From positions 2,170,001 to 2,234,000 of the forward strand of contig JAPXFQ010000203.1 of NCBI GenBank assembly GCA_028564705.1: a DNA stretch of 64,000 bases, in the 5' to 3' direction. The notes under the pieces are model-generated. The model was not told the DNA's origin, ran no database searches, and saw nothing but the letters and a program-made list of their open reading frames with translations. Source of the stretch: Apricaphanius iberus (Eukaryota; Chordata; Actinopteri; Cyprinodontiformes; Aphaniidae). Below, one piece after another: positions 37,701-44,781 of the stretch. The translations under genes and the position numbers were made by a program. Position 1 is the first letter of the stretch. Each line of letters starts with the position of its first letter.

Positions 37701-40700
37701 ACAATTTCTCTTGACATCTTCAGATAAAAGCCTGTTTGTTTCTGTGAGTAATTTTCAAGTATTGCGGTCAAAGTTATAATGCAACACCCCATGTACCTTC
37801 TGCATAATCACAGTTCTTACCCAGACATGCCAGCATGGCACAGTATTGCTTCAATACTTTTCCAGTTATGAAATCACTGTGAAGATGTCATTATCCTGAG
37901 GTGTTATAGGTGGGCTTTTAAACAACCAATTAAAATCTCCTAAATATGTCACAGTGGAAGCAAGTGAGACCCAAACAGTTGCACACAGCTCTTACAGAAC
38001 AGTCCCCCACCTTGTTTTGCTGGATTTTACTTAGAAAAAAAAAGTTTTTGTTTTTTTTGCAAATGGTAATAGTTGTTTTCTTCCACACATCTGTAAAAGG
38101 AATGTATCTGGATAAACCAAAATCAAAAAACGGGTCAAACCCTTCAAAGATATATGGATAAATAACCACTCCTAACAGTGTCAATTGCTTTGGTTGTTTA
38201 TATATATCCTAGTCAATTAGGTAAATAATCAGGTCAACAAGGCATAAAGCAGTGAGTCATCCCAACGCCCATCCTGTCTCAGTCAAAATACGCCGCTTTG
38301 GTTACAGGTGTAAGTGGCTGTGTAGCTAATTTTAATTCAAAGCCTTGCTGAAAATCAGCAGCCCTTCCTAAAAAACAATGGGAGGAAGTCTGGAAGGTAG
38401 TTCATACAATTTGCCTGCATAGAATACGCTGATCAAGTAAACTTGAGCGATATCCACAGAGGTGCTGAGTACTCCTCAGCTCCAAATGCCAATTTACCTT
38501 CTTTAACTTGTTCTAGGGTTATTGTCCAGCAAAAGTTTCAAAAAAAGAATTCCACTTGTAGACATAATACAATACTTTGTAAAAGTAGTCAAAGCTTTTT
38601 TTTTCTTTCTTTTTTTCATATTACGACTTAAAACATCAATGTATCATTAGGTTTTATATGATGGACCAACATATAGTAGTGCATTATTTTTTTCTTTTAT
38701 TTCTATTGATTTATTTTACAAAAAAGGCATTTCAAAACAAATACAACAAAGCACGAACTATTCCAACTAACTGGCTTCAGATCCCTCCAAATTAATAAAC
38801 AGTCTCTACATGTGGAGTCTCAGAGCATTGACCAATTCATCATCCAATATGCACAGAGTATGGCCAAACTCCCAAAGACTTGAGAGTGGGGTAAGACAGT
38901 GACACAAATATGAAGCCAGAAAAACAATTGAAGGCATTGTTTCTTACTATAATGACCTAGTCAAAGTCTATTCTAATTCAGAAACGTTTAAACATTGTTG
39001 TTTACACTATCCAATCTGAAATAACTTGACATATTTTCAAAGAAAAAAAAGCAAACATTTAATCTTACAAATACAAAACAAAGACAAGCTACAGTTTTCA
39101 TATTTTTGTTGTAAAAAATTGAAAAATATAGATTAATTCTCCTTTCACATAACAGTTATGCACTAGGCTACTGAAGATTGCGGTCCAACGTATCATAAAT
39201 TGAGAGAGAAAAATACTGCGGCACTGCGCACTTTTTTGCGAAACACTTTATCACTTTTAAGGAGGTGTCAATTAGTTCCCCGACTTGCTTTTACCTAAAA
39301 CATCGCACTCCTAAAAGTCGCAGTATTATGAGCACAAATACAGCAGGTGCATGTGTTTCATACATTACAATAATAGTTTAATTTAAAAGATCTTTCTATT
39401 ATGTAATGAACATATTCAGTTATTCCAAGTATATTAGCCTACAAGTATAAAAATACAAATTACTATCTATCAACACAGGCATTTCCCTCGTGTGTTATTT
39501 ACCTTCGTTTTTTATTCCATTGACTTCGGGACAAGTTGACATCCAGGAGCCATATTTACTAATCATACAGCAAGACAAACAAAATCCTTCAGTTACTCAC
39601 AAGATAAAGGACGGTCCTTCCTTCTCCCATCACGATAAACCTGATTTACAAAGGCGAAAAGTCACCAATACTTCCTTGAAACGTGAACTTTCTCACAAAT
39701 TTAACCTGCGCCACTTGAATTCGCTCCAACTCCATACGAGATCAGAATCGAGTTAACTCTAGGCCACCAGGGGGCAATAAGAGAACGAAGAAAAAAGTAA
39801 CCGAGATGAACGACGCTACATGAACAATCTGCACGAGAGAGGGGAGAATGAAGCAGGGTGGGGCTGACTGGAAGAGTCGGTCTCTTCCTTAATTTACCAC
39901 AAATAGATTCAAGTGTTTACTGACGGATTGGCGTTGAAAGAAAGACCTTAAATTGAGCCACTTTAAAACTTTTGACAAAGTTCGACAGAGCCAACCATTT
40001 TGCAGCCTACATTGCCCGCGAGCCTCAGCTCCAACTGTATTAAGAAACAAGCACTTTAATTGCCTGTTATAATGCCATATTCACTGTATTTCAAAGTATT
40101 GTTAATTATTCACTCATCACAATAGATAGGAAAACAATGATCGCCATGTACATGAACAAATAAAACACTAGCAAAAATCTGTGATCCAAACCAGAATACG
40201 CATCACTATAATGAGTGTAATTTTTACAATAATAAAAAAAATGCCATTAAACGTTTAACAAATGTTCTATAATAAAGGTTCTGATTATTGGAACAAATAT
40301 GAATCACTTAATTGACTAATAATATTCAGTCAAAATATTTAAGTTCATTACTATAGAGAAATTATACACTTTTGCCAACAAAGCTGCATTCTTCTGGAAT
40401 TCTTTTTCAGAGTGAACCTTGTATGTAAATATCTTATAAAAAACTAAGTAATTTTACTCATTTTAGTGTATTAAACATCAAAACATGTAGCATGTGCAAC
40501 AGTTTTTTGTCTCATTCACAAGAAAACATATGTTCAATATCAAATAAGTTAATTTTGGTATATAGGTTTGTTAACATTAAGAGAATATTAGTATTGAAAA
40601 ATAAATCTACTCATCTTCAGGTTAATCCACAATGGGTTTGTTTGTTTTAGAGTAATCTCTAACTCAGAGGTACTATTTCATCACTATTTCCTGCTTCATC

Positions 40701-43700
40701 AAAACCAGAGTATTTGATATTTATGTTAGTTTCAAAGCATATTCATTAACAACCATTAGCAGTCACATATAGTAAGGTGGTAGGAATGGAGGGGGAGAAA
40801 ATATGTCCAGGATTATTTAATGTGAGATTTTGTTAGTGCAACAAAATATAAATTGTTTGTAAGGATTCTTACATATTTCTGAGGAGTACTGATACATGTA
40901 AAGGGAGACAATGTTGTTATGTAAAATGGGTGTTGTCATGCTAATTTTATAGTAGCGACTCCTGTAAATGAGATCACAGTTCTTCTTTGCTTTAGGTTAT
41001 CTCTCCTTATAATTTTTAGAGAAATGCAGTTGACTTATTTTCTGCATTACATCCAGAATCACATAAAAAGGAAGCATAGCTGAAAAGGGAAATTTGTCAA
41101 AATACCCACATAAAAAACATACATACAAGGGTTGTGCCGATGAACGATGGAAAGCCACTATCGTGATGCCACGCCCCCCACCCTGTCAGACACACACTAA
41201 TCCTTTAGTCTCTTCTATAGTTTAACTAAAACCTGTGCATGGACCGCTCTGTAAACATTGAGAATGTAACTAACTAATGAGTGTAGCCCTGTGGAAAATA
41301 TTTGTGTATATATTTTTTTTTTATTTTGCGTGGTTTGAGTGTGTGGATTTGTTGTGTTTTGTTATCATTTGTTTCCCTCTGTGAAGCTCCAAAAAAAAAA
41401 AAAAAAAAAAGAATTGATCTGGATGATTAAGGACAAGGAGCGCAGCAACCAGCTGCTTTGTTACAGCTGCGCAAAAGTTGTTAAGCTGAACATAAAAAGA
41501 GCCGAGGCAGGATAGCAAAGACTGAACCCAATGGCCGAACACCACGAGCAATTACCGCACACTAGAGCTGAAGATATTTACCCGAACCCGTCCGCCTCGT
41601 TAGCGCGATATTTTATATTAAAGCGCTGCATTATTCCCAATTTAAGATGTTAATGGCACGCAGCAAAGACCCATTCCTCTCAGATAAACTCACAGAAAAT
41701 GCTGAAGAATAAATCCCCTATTCTAGCGAAAAATGTGGGGTTTAATCGGTTCGTGCTATAATAAGCTGCCAATCCAAATATACTCTTGAACTCTCTCTGG
41801 TTCAGGTCGGTTCGGGACAATTTTTAAGGCCCAATTACAGCTCTAATAAGTCTCCAGCGGCAGACAATCAGAGCGAGGCAGATAATTACCATTTCACCTG
41901 TTTTGAGAAATTAGCAAACATGGCCACAAACGTTGCACTATGCGCACTATGAGTCAAGGCTGCGCAGATATCGGTGCCTGTCCTTTGTTTTCCAGCTGCT
42001 TTTGGCTGAAATGGGGAATGAGAGCTTCAACGGAGATCAGCTGTCAGCTGATGTAGTTGTGTATGCTCGATTGGAATAATTTATATTAAGACTTTTAACT
42101 GGAAGGAGAACAACCTGGTGTGAGTTTATTAAGTATAACTTAGTCTTTTTTTTTTTACAAAGTAAAGGAATTATGTACGTTTTTCAGTTTAAAGCTCTGA
42201 AAAGGTCCCGCACGATGCCAAAATCCATGCGCACATATAAGTGTGAGTATGGATTTCAAATAAGTTTTTTTTGTTTTTTGCTAGGGCTGAACGATTTTGG
42301 AAAATAATCTAATTGCGATTTTTTTTTTCTTTAATATTGCGATTTAATGTGCAATTATTTTTGTGGGGCTTTTGTCATGCATTTTTTTAATTAATGCAAT
42401 CAAAAATATTGTGTATTATAAACAGATTTTTATACATAATTTATTCTGTTCCATAAGATTAGTTACTTATTTTAAGACAAAGGAAAATATTAACAACTTT
42501 ATCTACTTTTAATCATCACACTCGATGGTCATCGGTGTCGTTCTGCAATCAAGGTTTTCTTCCTTTTGATCCCAGCTAATAATTCCCTCCGGCTGCAATG
42601 TTTTCCTCCGTGTGGTTATCCAGGAAGTAGGATGCTTGAAGGACCAAGCTCTGATTTTTAATTCTACATCGATCTGATGCACTTTCAGACTCTGGTATGG
42701 CTCCGTAGAGCGGTTTGAGCTCAGGTCAGTTGTTGCAAAATACTCCGCTGTTTTCGGTGCGGCTTTAACTTTCTGTCTGAATTTTTTATACAGCACAGGT
42801 AAAATGTGGCTAAAATGTGTGTGTGAGATTGTATCCTAGCTTATTCATCATGGTTAACAAAGCAAACTTTTGGCTATAAAACCCATTATAGCACAATTTT
42901 TTTCAGTGTGCCGTTTTTTTATGTTCGTAAGGAGCGATTCTTTCAAACAGCTCGGTCAGCGATCCCTGTCGCCTCGAAGTTTGTTTACTGAAAATTTAAA
43001 CACTGGTGGCGGTCAGTTTAGCCGTGCAACTCTCATATATGGTGGTGTGATGTTTTTAGGTGTTGATAAAGGTTTGTACTGTAGCCTACCTCGTGAGGCA
43101 GCAACAATACCAAGACGGGTTATGCATAATACCTGGCGTTGCGCAGCATCAACGTTTTCATAGCAGATATAATTTCTCAGAACTGATGTACTGTTCCTCT
43201 TTGGTACTAAGTATTGTGTAGTGTTGGATTCTGTTAAGCTTTTGGTCATTTTATAACTGGTTAAAGTGTCACGTCTCTTTCTCTCCCTGCGTTGTTTGCA
43301 AGTGACGTGACTTTAGCAGATATGTTTACATCAAGTCAAATCGCAGCCTTTGCGATTAGGAAATCGCATTTTACCAAATCGCGATTTAATTGCATATGCA
43401 ATTAATTGTTCAGCCCTATTTTTTGTATTTTAAGTACCCCCCCTACCTCTTCCTTGGTCTGAAGTTGTTAGAGGCGACCCATAGATGGCAATCGAAACAC
43501 GACCAGACTGTTCTGGTCCGAGCTTACCCGACACAGTCCAGGCCAAACCGACCATAGTGGAAAAGGTGCATAAATTTGGTTGGAAAGGTAGATTAAGACC
43601 GATCAAATGGGTTAAAGCGGTGTATTTTTTTGTGTCTGAAATGCAGAAATGCATTTACAGTAAATGTCTTTGGAGGCAGAGCACACCGATTTTCAATTTT

Positions 43701-44706
43701 CCAATGGATTTCAAATAGTATTTTTTATAAACAAAGAATTGACCTGCAGAGGTTGTGTAGGATCCCCGGAGAAAGAAACAACAAGACTACTCCTTTTATT
43801 GCACTATAAACCTATAGTCCTCCTCCTGCCAAATGGACACAAAAACAGATTAAAATGACATCTAAAATATGGCCCAGTAAAAATGATTCTGTAGCCGACC
43901 TGATGAGTTTTATGTGAGACATGTCCTCCCATCTTGTATGTATATAATTTAACCTACAGACCTCTGTTCCTGACTATTGTCCTGATCTTAATATCAATAA
44001 ATCCATACAAAGGCATGATGAACTCCTCCATCCAAAGGTTATATAGTTTTCATATAGAAGCTTCTGTTAGCTGTTCCTTGGGAAAAAATGAATCGTAATA
44101 TTTATTTTGAAGCAGCACATCCAATCTGGTTATTTAGAGCATCATAAAAACATTTCTCTAAAGCTATCATAATCTCCCTGCTCCTCTGACAAAGTTCCAC
44201 AGAGACATTATTAAAACAGAATGCAAAGAAAACAAGAAACGATAAACGAAGGAAATATTTTCAGACTTCTGACAAAGCCATATCCAAAGGCTGACCTAGC
44301 GACAAAGCGGAATCATATTAAATGAAGTGCAGTAAACCATGTTAGGCACGATGTGGATCAGAGAAAGGATTATTGTCCCATTTAACTGCAATAGACTTGG
44401 AGGAGAGCTTTCATACCTGTTGTCATAATAATAAAGAGAGAGCAGAACACTAAGAGGTCGGTGACACTGTACACAGTGCTGGGAATTGGTGCACTCGATA
44501 TCAACACATATCTCATGATATACAAGTTATTAATGCCAAATACATAGATAAAACCTCTAGACCCAATGCTTTTGTATATTTTTGAAAAGTTTTAAGTTCT
44601 CATTGTTAACTGTCGGGTATGATATGCTGGGGAGCACCAGAAGACAAAAAAAGCATATCTGGCACCTTGATATGCCATCGTAACCATTTCTCCCCCATGT
44701 TAAGCT

Positions 44707-44781
<75 letters not shown>

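Larger units (their letters stand above)
34603..38539. other. ARHGAP6 intron 1, mostly unrecognised
   Basis: Apart from the trinucleotide repeat and the possible LINE tail annotated separately, this stretch shows only short chance ORFs and AT-rich sequence. Confidence 0.45.
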
